Origin: an uncultured Flavobacteriales bacterium
GTDB lineage: Bacteria > Bacteroidota > Bacteroidia > Flavobacteriales_G > Salibacteraceae
Assembly: GCA_905181855.1 (NCBI GenBank)
Contig: CAJIZE010000001.1
Location: 32,643 to 96,642 of the forward strand
Direction: 5' to 3'
DNA length: 64,000 nucleotides
A model generated the notes under the pieces. That model searched no databases. It was given only the letters and a program-made list of their open reading frames with translations, and had not been told where the DNA came from. Position 1 is the stretch's first letter, and every line of letters starts with the position of its first letter. Both the position numbers and the translations under genes were made by a program. This document shows, piece by piece, positions 47,581 to 57,243 of the stretch.

Positions 47581-49762
47581 AATGTTCGGTTTTAATTGGC
47601 ATATAAATCATCACCTCGGTTCCACAAGGTGAATTATTTTCATCATATAAATCAGTAATTTTCACGTTCATCTCAGAGTAATCGAGTTTATTTATTATTT
47701 CTAATCTACTCTTAGTTATACTCATTCCTCTGGATTTGTGTTTGTGTTTTTTCGCAGCTTTTATTTTTTCTGCAGCCACACGTCCTATTCCGTTGTCTTT
47801 AATTGTTGATATAAAATGGTTTTCACCTTTTACTAGAGAAACATCAATGCTACCCTTACCTGTCATATTTAAGATGCCATGGTTTAAGGCGTTTTCAATA
47901 TATGGCTGAATTAACATTGGAGGAATTTGATCAAAGTCAGGGTCAATTTCTGGGTCAAGATCAATGAAATAATTAAATTTTTGGTCGAACCTCATGGACT
48001 CAATCTCCAAATATAATTCAATAGCATCCAATTCATTTTTAATAGTTACTCGAGGCTGTTTGGAGTTCTCCATTATCGACCTCATTAGCTTGGCAAATTT
48101 GTTGAGGTAGCGCAAAGCAGGTTTGGTTTCGTTGGCAGTAATGAAGTATTGAATTGAGCTAATGGTATTAAATATAAAATGGGGGTTCATTTGCGCTCTG
48201 AGCGCTTGTAACTCAAGGATGGCGATTTTTTTATCTATGTCGAATCGCTGTCTTTCTTTTTTTCTGATTTGATTTCTACTGATTTGAATTATACCAATTG
48301 TAATGGCAATGGCAGAAAAAATAAGAATAGAAATAAACCACCAAGTTTGCCAAAAGGGGTAATGTATTTTAAATGAAATAGATGCCAATTTTTCGCTCCA
48401 AACTCCACTTGTGTTCATTGCGCTTACTTCAAATTTATATTTCCCAGGTGGTAATCTGGTGTACTTAATTTCGTGGTTTGAAGTATAAACCCAATCAAGG
48501 TTTACTCCGTCGAGCTTGTATTTAAACTGCAGTAACTCCTGTTGAATTGGTGAGATGCCTGCAAATGAAATACGAACAAAATTTTGATCGAAGTCAAGAT
48601 CATAAAAAGGCAAAACAGTAGTATCTTGATTTAGAATGCTAACTCCGCTGATATAAATACTTGGAGCTACTTGTTCTTCAAATCCTGATTTTCTAGTTTG
48701 GTGGTTTGAATTTTCATGATATTTTACGTTTTCGGGTGTTGATATTTCAACGTTCATTGAGTCGCCAGAGGAGCTGTAAATATTTGGTGCTTTGTAATAT
48801 ATTTTTGATTGGCTTGGAAGAAAATAAATCCCATGCGACGATGTGGTTATCCATAAATCACCTGTATTATCTTGGTGTAATCCAGTAACAGATTTATTAA
48901 TAATATAGTTGGTTCTAGAAGCTCTTGTAATTCTCGCTTTATCAAATTTAACCAACCCACCGTTGTTCAAACCTACCCATATATTGTTGTCTCGATCTTG
49001 TAAAAAGCATTCAATACTTTTCTCTAAAAATATTCTTGAAATAACACCATGTTTGTTAAAGTGAACAAGCTCATAGTCTTTTGAATAGAGCATTGAGCTG
49101 TCTCTAAGCTTAATAATGTTACTTTTTGAAAAACCAGCTCCTCCTGAAAGGCTAAACGATATATTGGTGTCTAAACCATGATAAAAAACACTGTTTTGTT
49201 TTGCTTCAGAGGCATTAAGGGTGATAAATGCATTTTCAGATATTTCGAAAATGTAATATTTATGGCTCAGTGAAGGCATTATAATTTGACTCAACTCACC
49301 CTTTATTGGATCAATGGTTACTATGTCACCATTGAACATCATAGTAATATATAAAGTGCACTCGTCATCGCAGACTACATTATTTACCAATCCTTTTTTT
49401 ATTAAATCCTTGTTTTTTTCGGAAGTAATTATTGGTTTAAACGAGCCCTTGCTATAAACGAAAATGCTTCCGAATAAAGAATAACAAAACAACTTTTTGT
49501 TTGAGCTTAATAGAACACCAATAAGCTTATCACCGGATATTGGTAAGTTAATCTCGTGGCAATCAAATTTAAAGCCATCAAACACACACATGCTGTTTGT
49601 TTCGGCAACCCAAATTCGACCTTGTGCATCTTGTGCAACATTATAGGTAGTGTTGGATTTTAAACCTTCAGTTTTGGTGAAGTGTTCAAATAGACCAGCG
49701 TTTCCAATTACTGAATTACATAAAAACAAAAGAATCAATACCAGCCTATTCACTTGAATCAA
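47570..49762 (-). CDS. LytS-like sensor histidine kinase with Y_Y_Y domain
   Basis: 730 residues. A signal peptide precedes a periplasmic part with two-component propeller-like repeats (TTYNVAQDAQGRIWVAETN, GLHQDNTGDLWITTSS) and a Y_Y_Y domain (about 385-465, LPPGKYKFEVSAMN). One membrane helix (about 470-490) leads to the His_kinase domain, with His528 in MNPHFIFNTISSIQ, and an HATPase domain with GIGRVAA. The propeller is shorter than the 14-blade HTCS type, so the sensor may use fewer blades. It pairs with the LytTR regulator. Confidence 0.92.
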   Translation of the reverse strand: MIQVNRLVLILLFLCNSVIGNAGLFEHFTKTEGLKSNTTYNVAQDAQGRIWVAETNSMCVFDGFKFDCHEINLPISGDKLIGVLLSSNKKLFCYSLFGSIFVYSKGSFKPIITSEKNKDLIKKGLVNNVVCDDECTLYITMMFNGDIVTIDPIKGELSQIIMPSLSHKYYIFEISENAFITLNASEAKQNSVFYHGLDTNISFSLSGGAGFSKSNIIKLRDSSMLYSKDYELVHFNKHGVISRIFLEKSIECFLQDRDNNIWVGLNNGGLVKFDKARITRASRTNYIINKSVTGLHQDNTGDLWITTSSHGIYFLPSQSKIYYKAPNIYSSSGDSMNVEISTPENVKYHENSNHQTRKSGFEEQVAPSIYISGVSILNQDTTVLPFYDLDFDQNFVRISFAGISPIQQELLQFKYKLDGVNLDWVYTSNHEIKYTRLPPGKYKFEVSAMNTSGVWSEKLASISFKIHYPFWQTWWFISILIFSAIAITIGIIQISRNQIRKKERQRFDIDKKIAILELQALRAQMNPHFIFNTISSIQYFITANETKPALRYLNKFAKLMRSIMENSKQPRVTIKNELDAIELYLEIESMRFDQKFNYFIDLDPEIDPDFDQIPPMLIQPYIENALNHGILNMTGKGSIDVSLVKGENHFISTIKDNGIGRVAAEKIKAAKKHKHKSRGMSITKSRLEIINKLDYSEMNVKITDLYDENNSPCGTEVMIYMPIKTEHYEE

Positions 49763-49876
49763 TTTGTTACAAGATAATTCAAAGATAAGATTCAGAAAAG
49801 CTTAAATGAGCAAACGGCCATAACCCGCAGGTTATAACCGCTATTTTTTATTGGGTGACACAATAACCCGAAAAAT

Positions 49877-50746
49877 TTAATCTTTAAAGCCGGTTTTAAT
49901 ATGCAAATCACGTTGCGGAAACGGAATAGAAATATTGTTTTCTCTAAAAGCTTGATTGATCATAAAACGCAGATCACTTCTTATAATATCCACCAACCAA
50001 ATATCTTTGGTCCAGAAAAGCAATTGAAAATCGAGCGATGAATTACCAAAATCCATAAACCGAACAATTGGTTTTGGGAGTTTCAATACTTTGTTGTGTT
50101 CAATGGCGCAATTAATCAACACTTTTTCAACCAACCTAGTATCGCTTCCATAAGCAATGCCAACGCGAATTTTGAAGCGTGTGTTCTCGTTTTCGGTACT
50201 CCAATTTATTACTTTGTTGCCAATTAACACATGATTAGGAACTACAATGGTAATGGAATCACGAGTCGTTATTTTGGATGTTCTGATGTTAATCTTTTCA
50301 ACTTTCCCAACCAAATCGTCAATCTCAACAACATCTCCAACCGCCACAGTTTGTTCGAACAATAGAAAGATACCAGATGTTATATCATTAAAAATATTCT
50401 GAAGACCAAGCCCAATGCCAACGAATAAGGCAGCAGAGGAGGCAATTAAAATGGAAATATCAAGGCCTAAACTTTCAATAGACAGAATTATGGCAAAGGT
50501 GTAAATTAGGTATTTAGCAAGTTGACCAACCGTGTATTCTCTAGCTTCATCAAAGCCATCAATAGAGCTGCTTTTTTGGTATCGGTTTAACCCTTTTTTA
50601 ATTACGTAAACTGCTAACCGCGATAAAAAAATAAGAAGCAATAAAGTAAGTATGTTGTAAAGCGAAATATGAACGTCATTGGTATTAATAAATTCATATG
50701 CAAGCGCATCCATTATGTTCGAGAAGATATTTTTCAGTTGCTCCAT
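49877..50746 (-). CDS. Mechanosensitive ion channel, MscS family
   Basis: 289 residues. Several membrane helices are followed by the MscS pore helix and beta domain (VGIGLGLQNIFNDITSGIFLLFEQ; VGDVVEIDDLVGKVEKINIR). It opens under membrane tension to release solutes on hypo-osmotic shock. It lies 2 bp downstream of dnaG on the same strand. Confidence 0.93.
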   Translation of the reverse strand: MEQLKNIFSNIMDALAYEFINTNDVHISLYNILTLLLLIFLSRLAVYVIKKGLNRYQKSSSIDGFDEAREYTVGQLAKYLIYTFAIILSIESLGLDISILIASSAALFVGIGLGLQNIFNDITSGIFLLFEQTVAVGDVVEIDDLVGKVEKINIRTSKITTRDSITIVVPNHVLIGNKVINWSTENENTRFKIRVGIAYGSDTRLVEKVLINCAIEHNKVLKLPKPIVRFMDFGNSSLDFQLLFWTKDIWLVDIIRSDLRFMINQAFRENNISIPFPQRDLHIKTGFKD

Positions 50747-50748
50747 CT

Positions 50749-52719
50749 TTATTTAAGTATTACCGCACCAATTAAATCAGCTATTTTTCTTTTCGCATTA
50801 TTTATAACCATTAGTTCTTTTTGTAATGGTATATAATCACGTCCTTCTTCTTGTGCTATTTTAGTTTTATTATTATTTTTTATAATAAGCTTATTAATTC
50901 TCTTTAATCTTAGCATAGTAGTAGCTGAATTAATAGCATCACTTAGCTTTTGTTCCTCACCTTTTACAAAAATCTTAACAGTGTCCCATTTATGAAGGGC
51001 GTAACGAGGGTTTACAACATCTACATAAAGGTTTACAACTTCAACCGAGTTGTCGTTTAAAAAAGCTTCTGTTCTAAGAGCTCCATCCTTTTGAACCTGC
51101 TTCATCACTGTTTCTATTACTTGCTGATAGAGTGGGTTTTCAAACGGTATTTGATCGGCTAAAAACTCTTTTATCAATCGAACCGCAAAAAGATTTTCAA
51201 TGGTTTCTGGCTCCTCTTCCTTTATTACATCATCATTTTTTTTCTTGATGTGTAGGTTTCCGTAATTTAAAAGCAACCTGATAACATCTAACTCCTGAAA
51301 ATCAATGTCTTGCTCATTTACATGAACTGATTGCTTCCCAATAAGCTCTATTTCAGGAAGCGGTTCTAGGTCAGGTTGTTGGTTCTGAACAGCATTTTTA
51401 CTTCGCTCGTCGTTGATTCGTTTACGACGAATTTTGTTTAACTCAAGAATAAGAACTTTTTCCTCTATATCAAGCAACCTGCCGCATTCTTTGATGTATA
51501 CTGCACGGGTTAAATGATCTGGAATTAAAGCAATAGAGTTTACAACTTCTCGTAAAAGTTTGGCTTTTTCTAATGGGTCGTTTTTGGCATCTTTATTAAG
51601 AACATCGGTTTTAAAGACAATAAAATCGGTGGCATATTCTGCTAGGTAATCCTTAAAGTCCTCTGAGTCTAGTTTCTGAGCATAAGAATCAGGGTCTTCG
51701 CCATCAGGAAACAACACAACCTTTATGTTGAGACCTTGTTCCAAAATCATGTCAATACCTCTAAATGAAGCTTTGATGCCAGCGGCATCTCCATCATATA
51801 AAACGGTAATGTTGGAGGTGTATCTTTTGATAAGTCTTATTTGACCTTCAGTAAGCGATGTACCTGAAGAAGCCACAACATTCTCAACGCCTGCTTGATG
51901 TAATGAAATAACATCGGTATAGCCTTCAACCAAATAGCACATATCGTGCTTTATCATTGCTGACTTGGCATAATAGATACCGTAAAGACTGTCGCTTTTG
52001 TGGTAAATTAAAGACTCGGGACTATTAATGTATTTCGGTATTTTTTTGTCGGTTTTCAGTGTTCTACCACCAAATCCTATAACTCTACCTGAAAGGTTAT
52101 GAATTGGGAACATAACTCGTTCACGATAGGTATCGTAAACCCGCGCTTCTTTTTGTTTTACTAATCCGGCTTGTATTAAAAACTCAGTTTTGTACCCTTT
52201 TTCATTGGCATCTTTTACTAAGATGTTCCAACCAGAAGGATTGTAGCCCAACTTAAACTTTTTTATAATGTCGTCAGTGAAACCTCTCCCCCTAAAATAG
52301 CTTACTCCAATTGACTTCCCTTCGTCCGAATTCCATAGTTTCTCTTCGAAAAAATCTTGCCCATAACTGTTGACTATGTAAAGGCTTTCACGTTCGTTAG
52401 CAGCTTGCTTTTGTTCGTCGGTTTGTTCCTCTTCTGGTATCTCGATTTGATACCTTTTAGCAAGAAACTTTAAGGCTTCCGGATACGAATAATGTTCGTG
52501 TTCCATTAAAAATGAAACTACTGAGCCTCCTTTGCCTGAACTAAAACATTTAAATATTTGCTTTACCGGTGATACAAAAAACGAAGGTGTTTTTTCATCA
52601 ACAAAAGGACTTAAACCTCTTAAGTTTTGACCGGCTTTCTTTAGGTTAACAAACTCACCAATAACCTCCTCAATACGAGCAGTTTCAAATATTTGATCAA
52701 TGATAATTTTTGGAATCAT
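50749..52719 (-). CDS. dnaG: DNA primase DnaG with altered zinc-binding region
   Basis: 656 residues. The N-terminal zinc-binding domain (about 35-70) reads GLSPFVDEKTPSF and IFKCFSSGKGG; three of the four usual CHCC ligands are replaced (Cys to Ser, His to Val, last Cys to Ser). The TOPRIM core is intact (YLVEGYTDVIS with its Glu, and VLYDGDAAGIKA with the Asp pair). The C-terminal helicase-interaction part is present but diverged. It makes RNA primers for replication. It is followed by mscS and preceded by a small lipoprotein gene. Confidence 0.95.
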   Translation of the reverse strand: MIPKIIIDQIFETARIEEVIGEFVNLKKAGQNLRGLSPFVDEKTPSFFVSPVKQIFKCFSSGKGGSVVSFLMEHEHYSYPEALKFLAKRYQIEIPEEEQTDEQKQAANERESLYIVNSYGQDFFEEKLWNSDEGKSIGVSYFRGRGFTDDIIKKFKLGYNPSGWNILVKDANEKGYKTEFLIQAGLVKQKEARVYDTYRERVMFPIHNLSGRVIGFGGRTLKTDKKIPKYINSPESLIYHKSDSLYGIYYAKSAMIKHDMCYLVEGYTDVISLHQAGVENVVASSGTSLTEGQIRLIKRYTSNITVLYDGDAAGIKASFRGIDMILEQGLNIKVVLFPDGEDPDSYAQKLDSEDFKDYLAEYATDFIVFKTDVLNKDAKNDPLEKAKLLREVVNSIALIPDHLTRAVYIKECGRLLDIEEKVLILELNKIRRKRINDERSKNAVQNQQPDLEPLPEIELIGKQSVHVNEQDIDFQELDVIRLLLNYGNLHIKKKNDDVIKEEEPETIENLFAVRLIKEFLADQIPFENPLYQQVIETVMKQVQKDGALRTEAFLNDNSVEVVNLYVDVVNPRYALHKWDTVKIFVKGEEQKLSDAINSATTMLRLKRINKLIIKNNNKTKIAQEEGRDYIPLQKELMVINNAKRKIADLIGAVILK

Positions 52720-52733
52720 CTGGTACTGTCTGT

Positions 52734-53165
52734 TTAGTGTTTTTGAGTTTTTATCAACTTTCCATCCTCGTCATAAAACTGCCAAGTGCCTATAGTTTTA
52801 TCGGCTTTGTAATTGCCTTCGTAGCGTTTTTTTCCGTTTTTGTAATAAACGCAACTGTACCCTTCTCTTTTGCCTGATTCATAAACAGATTCGCTCCACA
52901 GAAGACCGCTAGGGTAATTGTACAGCCATTTACCCATTCGTTTTTGGTCTGGATTAAATTGGCCTGATAGCTCTACTTTTCCATCAGCATAATATTGGGT
53001 GGTAGCCATTTTTGTTTTGTTTTCTCCGTCAACAAAGTACAACACTATAACTTTTGGAGTTCCATCAGCGTGAGTTTCAACAATCTCTTCGACTGTTTGG
53101 GATGTACAACCAACAATCAATGTTATCAGCAAAATGTAACACAATGAGACCAATTTTTTAATCAT
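52734..53165 (-). CDS. YwqK/MORN-repeat lipoprotein
   Basis: 143 residues; lipobox VGC after the signal (LVSLCYILLITLIVGC). The mature part consists of repeats of the type YADGKVELSGQFN, YPSGLLWSESVYESGKREG, YKNGKKRYEGNYKADKTIGTWQFYDEDGKL, the antitoxin-like YwqK/MORN-variant family. The function is unclear; such repeats are common in Bacteroidota lipoproteins. It is 14 bp upstream of dnaG and probably in its transcript. Confidence 0.85.
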   Translation of the reverse strand: MIKKLVSLCYILLITLIVGCTSQTVEEIVETHADGTPKVIVLYFVDGENKTKMATTQYYADGKVELSGQFNPDQKRMGKWLYNYPSGLLWSESVYESGKREGYSCVYYKNGKKRYEGNYKADKTIGTWQFYDEDGKLIKTQKH

Positions 53166-53194
53166 GTTACAAATATCAATAATAATCTAAGACA

Positions 53195-54010
53195 TTATGA
53201 AGACTTTAGTTTCGTTTTGATTTCAGAAATTTCACGTTGTAACTCATAAACAGTCTTGGTTAAAGTTTCTTTAGGCAAATTAGGTTCTGATAATTCTGAA
53301 CTTATGTAATTTACGAACTTCCATACTTCGCAAACTTCTTTAATTGATATTTCATAAGGCTTATAAAAAGGGTTGGTCGAGCATAATAGTAAGCTCGCTT
53401 TTTCGTCAAGCTTATTGTAAACTACTTTAAACACAATACCGTCGTTCTTAGTAACAACTATGTATGGTTGTCCTGATCTTAGGAGCCTCCAGTTTTGGAG
53501 GTATTCACCGGTAACCCATGAGCCTTCGCTAACTGGGGGCATCGAATCGCCACTAATTTGAAAAGAACGGTATTTCTTACTTCGATCTAAAAAAGGCATT
53601 CTAAACGTTGATAATACTTTAATGTATTCTGGGTCAGCAAAGCCATTTGAGTAGCCGGCTTTGGCTTTTTCTGGAACCAATTCTATGTTGTCTTCGTTAT
53701 CATCCCCTACTGTTGTAGCGATAATTCGAAGTCCTTTTCCTTCAAGGTCAATTCCGTAACCCAATTCGAGCTGTTGGAGTCTAAGTTCAGGATAGTTGGT
53801 TAAGTCGTCGCGAATCAATTGATCAATTCCGATTAAAAAATATTCAGAAATGGCAATCAATATTTTTAATGGTGGCTCGTTGGTGCCTGCTTCATATCCA
53901 CTTACACTTGTTCTTTTAACACCTACAGCATCTGAGAATATTTCTTGCGAAACCTTTTTTCGTTTTCTTAGAAACTTGATGTTCTGCGATAAATGTTTTT
54001 TTGTTTCCAT
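53195..54010 (-). CDS. XRE-family regulator with S24 (LexA-like) peptidase domain
   Basis: 271 residues. N-terminal HTH (SQEIFSDAVGVKRTSVSGYEAG, about 20-45) and C-terminal S24 domain with Ser in SGDSMPPV and Lys in GIVFKVVY. An Ala-Gly pair in KAKAGYSNGF upstream could be the self-cleavage site. A coiled-coil-like tail follows (LTKTVYELQREISEIKTKL). Such proteins act as damage- or ligand-released repressors in phages and in chromosomes; no phage genes are near. The type is common in Bacteroidota. No operator was identified. Confidence 0.88.
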   Translation of the reverse strand: METKKHLSQNIKFLRKRKKVSQEIFSDAVGVKRTSVSGYEAGTNEPPLKILIAISEYFLIGIDQLIRDDLTNYPELRLQQLELGYGIDLEGKGLRIIATTVGDDNEDNIELVPEKAKAGYSNGFADPEYIKVLSTFRMPFLDRSKKYRSFQISGDSMPPVSEGSWVTGEYLQNWRLLRSGQPYIVVTKNDGIVFKVVYNKLDEKASLLLCSTNPFYKPYEISIKEVCEVWKFVNYISSELSEPNLPKETLTKTVYELQREISEIKTKLKSS

Positions 54011-54224
54011 AATAGTACAAATGAAGTTGCAAAATAACGCTTTTGTTGAAATTACTGACTATTTAAAGTTAATAATTTCGACAAAAGATAATTTAAGTTG
54101 TTTTGGACCATAATTTTTCTTGATGCTTTGACGGATTTAAAATGTTGTTTTAAAAGAATTTCAGGGATTTAAATTTTATTGCTGCATGCGGAGTGATTTG
54201 TTAATAAGGTGGATTGTCAACCAT

Positions 54225-54232
54225 TATATTTG
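54225..54232 (+). promoter_or_regulatory. Promoter -7 element TATATTTG, four bases from ATG
   Basis: It reads TATATTTG-CCGC-ATG, the same layout as at 27981. It excludes the longer in-frame start at 54186. Confidence 0.6.
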
Positions 54233-54236
54233 CCGC

Positions 54237-55319
54237 ATGAGTTCGAAATGCAAAGACTTAAAAAGTTGGATGGATATAGGTGATGAACCCTTACTAATTG
54301 CTGGGCCTTGCAGCGCTGAGTCGGAAGAGCAAATGATCTTAATAGCTGACCTGTTTTTGAAGCACCGTAAACCGAATATTTTAAGAGCAGGAATTTGGAA
54401 ACCTCGAACGAGGCCAAACTCTTTTGAAGGTGTAGGTGAAGTAGGTTTAAAGTGGCTGAAAGATGCTGGCATTAAATTAAATATTCCGGTAATCACAGAA
54501 GTGGCAAATACAAAACATGCTGAGCAAGCGCTAGAAGCAGGTATTGATATGTTGTGGATTGGCGCTCGAACCACGGTGAATCCGTTTTTAGTTCAAGAAA
54601 TAGCAGAATCGTTAAGAGGAGTGGATATTCCAGTATTTGTTAAAAATCCAATAAACCCAGATGTAAACTTATGGATTGGAGCTTTAGAAAGGTTCCAAGC
54701 CATGGGAATTAATAAATTAGTGGCAATACACAGAGGGTTTTCATCTTACGACAGATCAGTTTATAGAAACGTACCTATGTGGGAAATACCAATTGAATTA
54801 AAAGCCAATTGCCCTGAAGTTGAGTTGATTTGTGACCCGAGTCATATTGCAGGAACCAGAGATTTACTAAAACAGATATGTCAACGTGCATTTGATTTAG
54901 ACTTTGCTGGTTTAATGATTGAAACGCACCCGAATCCCGAATCCGCTTTAAGCGATAAGGAGCAACAGATAACACCTAAGGTGTTGGATCAATTATGTTC
55001 AAATTTAAAGCCACGTGATTCAAAAATTTCAAATCAAAACTTTATCACTAAGCTAGAAATACTAAGAGATAAAATTGACGAAATAGACGCTTCTCTTTTA
55101 AAAAAACTTGCTCAAAGATTAGAGATAATCCGAGAAATTGGAACATATAAAAAAGAAAACAATGTAACTGTGCTACAAATAGATAGGTGGAAACGAATTT
55201 TAGATACGCGCATGGAGTGGAGCAATCACCTAGAGTTAAACGAAACTTGGATGAAAGAGCTGCTTTCGTTTATTCACACTGAATCGATCAGAGTCCAAAC
55301 TGAAATGATGGCGGATTGA
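54237..55319 (+). CDS. Bifunctional DAHP synthase/chorismate mutase
   Basis: 360 residues from ATG 54237. Residues 1 to about 260 form a KDSA/AroA-beta type DAHP synthase (IAGPCSAES, GIWKPRTRPNSFEG, IGARTTVNPFLVQEIA, CDPSHIAGTRD), the first step of the shikimate pathway. About 270-355 form a type II chorismate mutase (LRDKIDEIDASLLKKLAQRLEII, KKENNVTVLQIDRW), which diverts chorismate to prephenate. The C-terminal mutase may act as a feedback sensor, as in related fusions. The gene is single with its own promoter. Confidence 0.92.
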   Translation: MSSKCKDLKSWMDIGDEPLLIAGPCSAESEEQMILIADLFLKHRKPNILRAGIWKPRTRPNSFEGVGEVGLKWLKDAGIKLNIPVITEVANTKHAEQALEAGIDMLWIGARTTVNPFLVQEIAESLRGVDIPVFVKNPINPDVNLWIGALERFQAMGINKLVAIHRGFSSYDRSVYRNVPMWEIPIELKANCPEVELICDPSHIAGTRDLLKQICQRAFDLDFAGLMIETHPNPESALSDKEQQITPKVLDQLCSNLKPRDSKISNQNFITKLEILRDKIDEIDASLLKKLAQRLEIIREIGTYKKENNVTVLQIDRWKRILDTRMEWSNHLELNETWMKELLSFIHTESIRVQTEMMAD

Positions 55320-55450
55320 CATGGTTAGCAAGTAACATATTTAATGATGAACCAAAAACATTACTACCTGTTAACGTAATAAAAAGAGGCTAAGTTAGTT
55401 TACTGACCAATTAAAAAGCAAAATAACACCTCCCTTATTTAGAATCATTA

Positions 55451-55458
55451 TAAATTTG
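55451..55458 (+). promoter_or_regulatory. Promoter -7 element TAAATTTG of the bacilliredoxin gene
   Basis: It matches TAnnTTTG 14 bases before the ATG at 55473. Confidence 0.5.
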
Positions 55459-55472
55459 CAAAAAAGAAAACT

Positions 55473-55883
55473 ATGTATCCAGCAGAAATGGTTAACCCAA
55501 TGAAACACGAGCTTACTAGCGTAGGCTTTAATAATTTAAATAATGCAGCGGCAGTAGATGCAGCAGTTTCAAAAGAAGGAACAACTCTAGTAGTTGTCAA
55601 TTCGGTTTGTGGTTGTGCCGCAGGAAGCGCAAGACCAGGTGTAAAAATGAGTTTACACAACGATAAGAAACCAACCAACCTAACTACAGTATTTGCAGGT
55701 TTCGATGTTGAGGCAACTCAGCAAGCTCGGAATCACTTTTTGCCTTACCCTCCATCATCGCCAGCAGTGGCTTTGTTTAAAGATGGTAAATTGGTACATT
55801 TTGTTGAACGTCACCACATTGAAGGACAATCAGCAGAAATGATTGCAGAAAATTTAGCAGCAGCTTACGACGAGTTTTGCTAA
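55473..55883 (+). CDS. BrxA/BrxB family bacilliredoxin
   Basis: 136 residues with the family's CGC motif (NSVCGCAAGSARPG) and the start MYPAEMVNPM. It removes bacillithiol from proteins in Bacillus; in Bacteroidota the thiol partner is probably bacillithiol as well. The length and ends are normal. It is a monocistronic gene. Confidence 0.92.
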   Translation: MYPAEMVNPMKHELTSVGFNNLNNAAAVDAAVSKEGTTLVVVNSVCGCAAGSARPGVKMSLHNDKKPTNLTTVFAGFDVEATQQARNHFLPYPPSSPAVALFKDGKLVHFVERHHIEGQSAEMIAENLAAAYDEFC

Positions 55884-55917
55884 ATTAAAACGGATTAGGA
55901 AACCTTTTAAACCTCAA

Positions 55918-55925
55918 TACATTTG
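55918..55925 (+). promoter_or_regulatory. Promoter -7 element TACATTTG of the EEP-family gene
   Basis: It matches TAnnTTTG 15 bases before the ATG at 55941, and overlaps the in-frame TTG at 55923. Confidence 0.5.
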
Positions 55926-55940
55926 TGTTGGGATTTTTGT

Positions 55941-56945
55941 ATGAAAACAACCGTACGGTACACTTTTCTGGTTGTAATAATGATTATTGCGGTATTAACG
56001 CAAGTGTCAGAGCATGAGTTGTTTGCGCATTCGTATTTTCAGTTTTTTGTTTATATAGCCCCTTATCTCTTTATTACAGGTTCGGTAATGACTGTTTACT
56101 ATGGCTACAAAGCTCGGTTCGACCGTATGTTTTGGTTTGCATTTATAATGATTTTGACGCTCAGTTCATTTAAAAGTGTGGTAAACTTTTTTAGCGAAGC
56201 ACCCAAGAAACAACCCGGAAGCATTGTAACCATTTCTACTTTAAATGTTGCTCAATTAAAATATACCAAAGATGATATTAGTGCTGTAGCAAAAGATATA
56301 TTAGCTACTAATCCTGATATAATTTGTTTGCAAGAAGTTGGTATTAAGGAAAACTGGACGAATAAAAAGGAAGTAGGCAAAAAAATGGCTGATGCGTTTA
56401 AAATGCCTTATTATTCTTTTAGCAGAGAAGACAACAACATATATGGGTTAGCCATTTTTTCGAAGTTGCCGATTCTAGAATCAGAAGAAATTTTCTTACC
56501 AACCACTAGAATGAATGGCATTGTGCTATACACCATTCAAACAAAAGAACGGCGGAAGTTAAGTTTGGTGAATTACCATTTGTCATCGTACAATTTGGCT
56601 AACTATTTTGTTCATGACAACCTAGGGTTAGATTCTATTTATAAAGAGCAGTTGGAAGAAATCGAAATGATTAATAATCTGAAGACCAAAGCCAACTCTT
56701 ACATTCAAGTTGGTGATATGAATTGTCCGGCTTACGGCTACAATTACAATCAATTATCGCAAAAATTACACGATTCGTTTTATTGCAGTTCATATGAATA
56801 CGGCCCTAGCCTTAGCAATTGGCTTTTACCCTGGCGTATTGATGGTCACTTTTACAACAAGGGGGTAAATTGTATTGACTTCGAAAATGTGGGAACTTCA
56901 ACATCCGATCATAAAATACAGGTCGGGCATTATCAGATATTTTAA
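55941..56945 (+). CDS. Endonuclease/exonuclease/phosphatase family membrane protein
   Basis: 334 residues from ATG 55941. Three N-terminal hydrophobic segments (about 4-85) are followed by an EEP domain: STLNVAQL (metal Asn), DIICLQEVG (catalytic Glu), VNYHLSSY (His), VGDMNCPAY (Asp-Asn), and DHKIQVGHY (final Asp-His). The substrate could be a phosphodiester or lipid head group outside the cell. It is convergent with gatC; the stops lie 4 bases apart. Confidence 0.88.
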   Translation: MKTTVRYTFLVVIMIIAVLTQVSEHELFAHSYFQFFVYIAPYLFITGSVMTVYYGYKARFDRMFWFAFIMILTLSSFKSVVNFFSEAPKKQPGSIVTISTLNVAQLKYTKDDISAVAKDILATNPDIICLQEVGIKENWTNKKEVGKKMADAFKMPYYSFSREDNNIYGLAIFSKLPILESEEIFLPTTRMNGIVLYTIQTKERRKLSLVNYHLSSYNLANYFVHDNLGLDSIYKEQLEEIEMINNLKTKANSYIQVGDMNCPAYGYNYNQLSQKLHDSFYCSSYEYGPSLSNWLLPWRIDGHFYNKGVNCIDFENVGTSTSDHKIQVGHYQIF

Positions 56946-56949
56946 CGAA

Positions 56950-57243
56950 TTATTTCTTACTTAAGAATTTTGGAACTTTAATGTAGTCAGAGTCTTTAAG
57001 AGGAGCGTTTTTCAATGCTTCTTGTTGGGTGGTTGAATCAACCATTAAATCTTTACGTGGGTTTTGGTACCCTTCGGTTAGATAGATTAATGGCTCAACT
57101 CCTTTGGTATCTACTTCTGAGAGTTTCTCAACAAAGGCAAGCATTTTGGTAAAGTCTTCTTTAATCTGAGTTTGTTCTTCATCTTTAAACTCAAGTTTCG
57201 AAAGTCTAGAGAGGTCGGTAATTAAATTGTCGTCAATTTTCAT
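56950..57243 (-). CDS. gatC: Asp-tRNA(Asn)/Glu-tRNA(Gln) amidotransferase subunit C
   Basis: 97 residues; the conserved helical start LITDLSRLSKLEFKDEE and the PRKD segment fit GatC. It stabilises GatA in the amidotransferase that makes Gln-tRNA or Asn-tRNA. gatA and gatB are not in the window. It overlaps the end of the upstream acyltransferase gene by 11 bases. Confidence 0.93.
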   Translation of the reverse strand: MKIDDNLITDLSRLSKLEFKDEEQTQIKEDFTKMLAFVEKLSEVDTKGVEPLIYLTEGYQNPRKDLMVDSTTQQEALKNAPLKDSDYIKVPKFLSKK

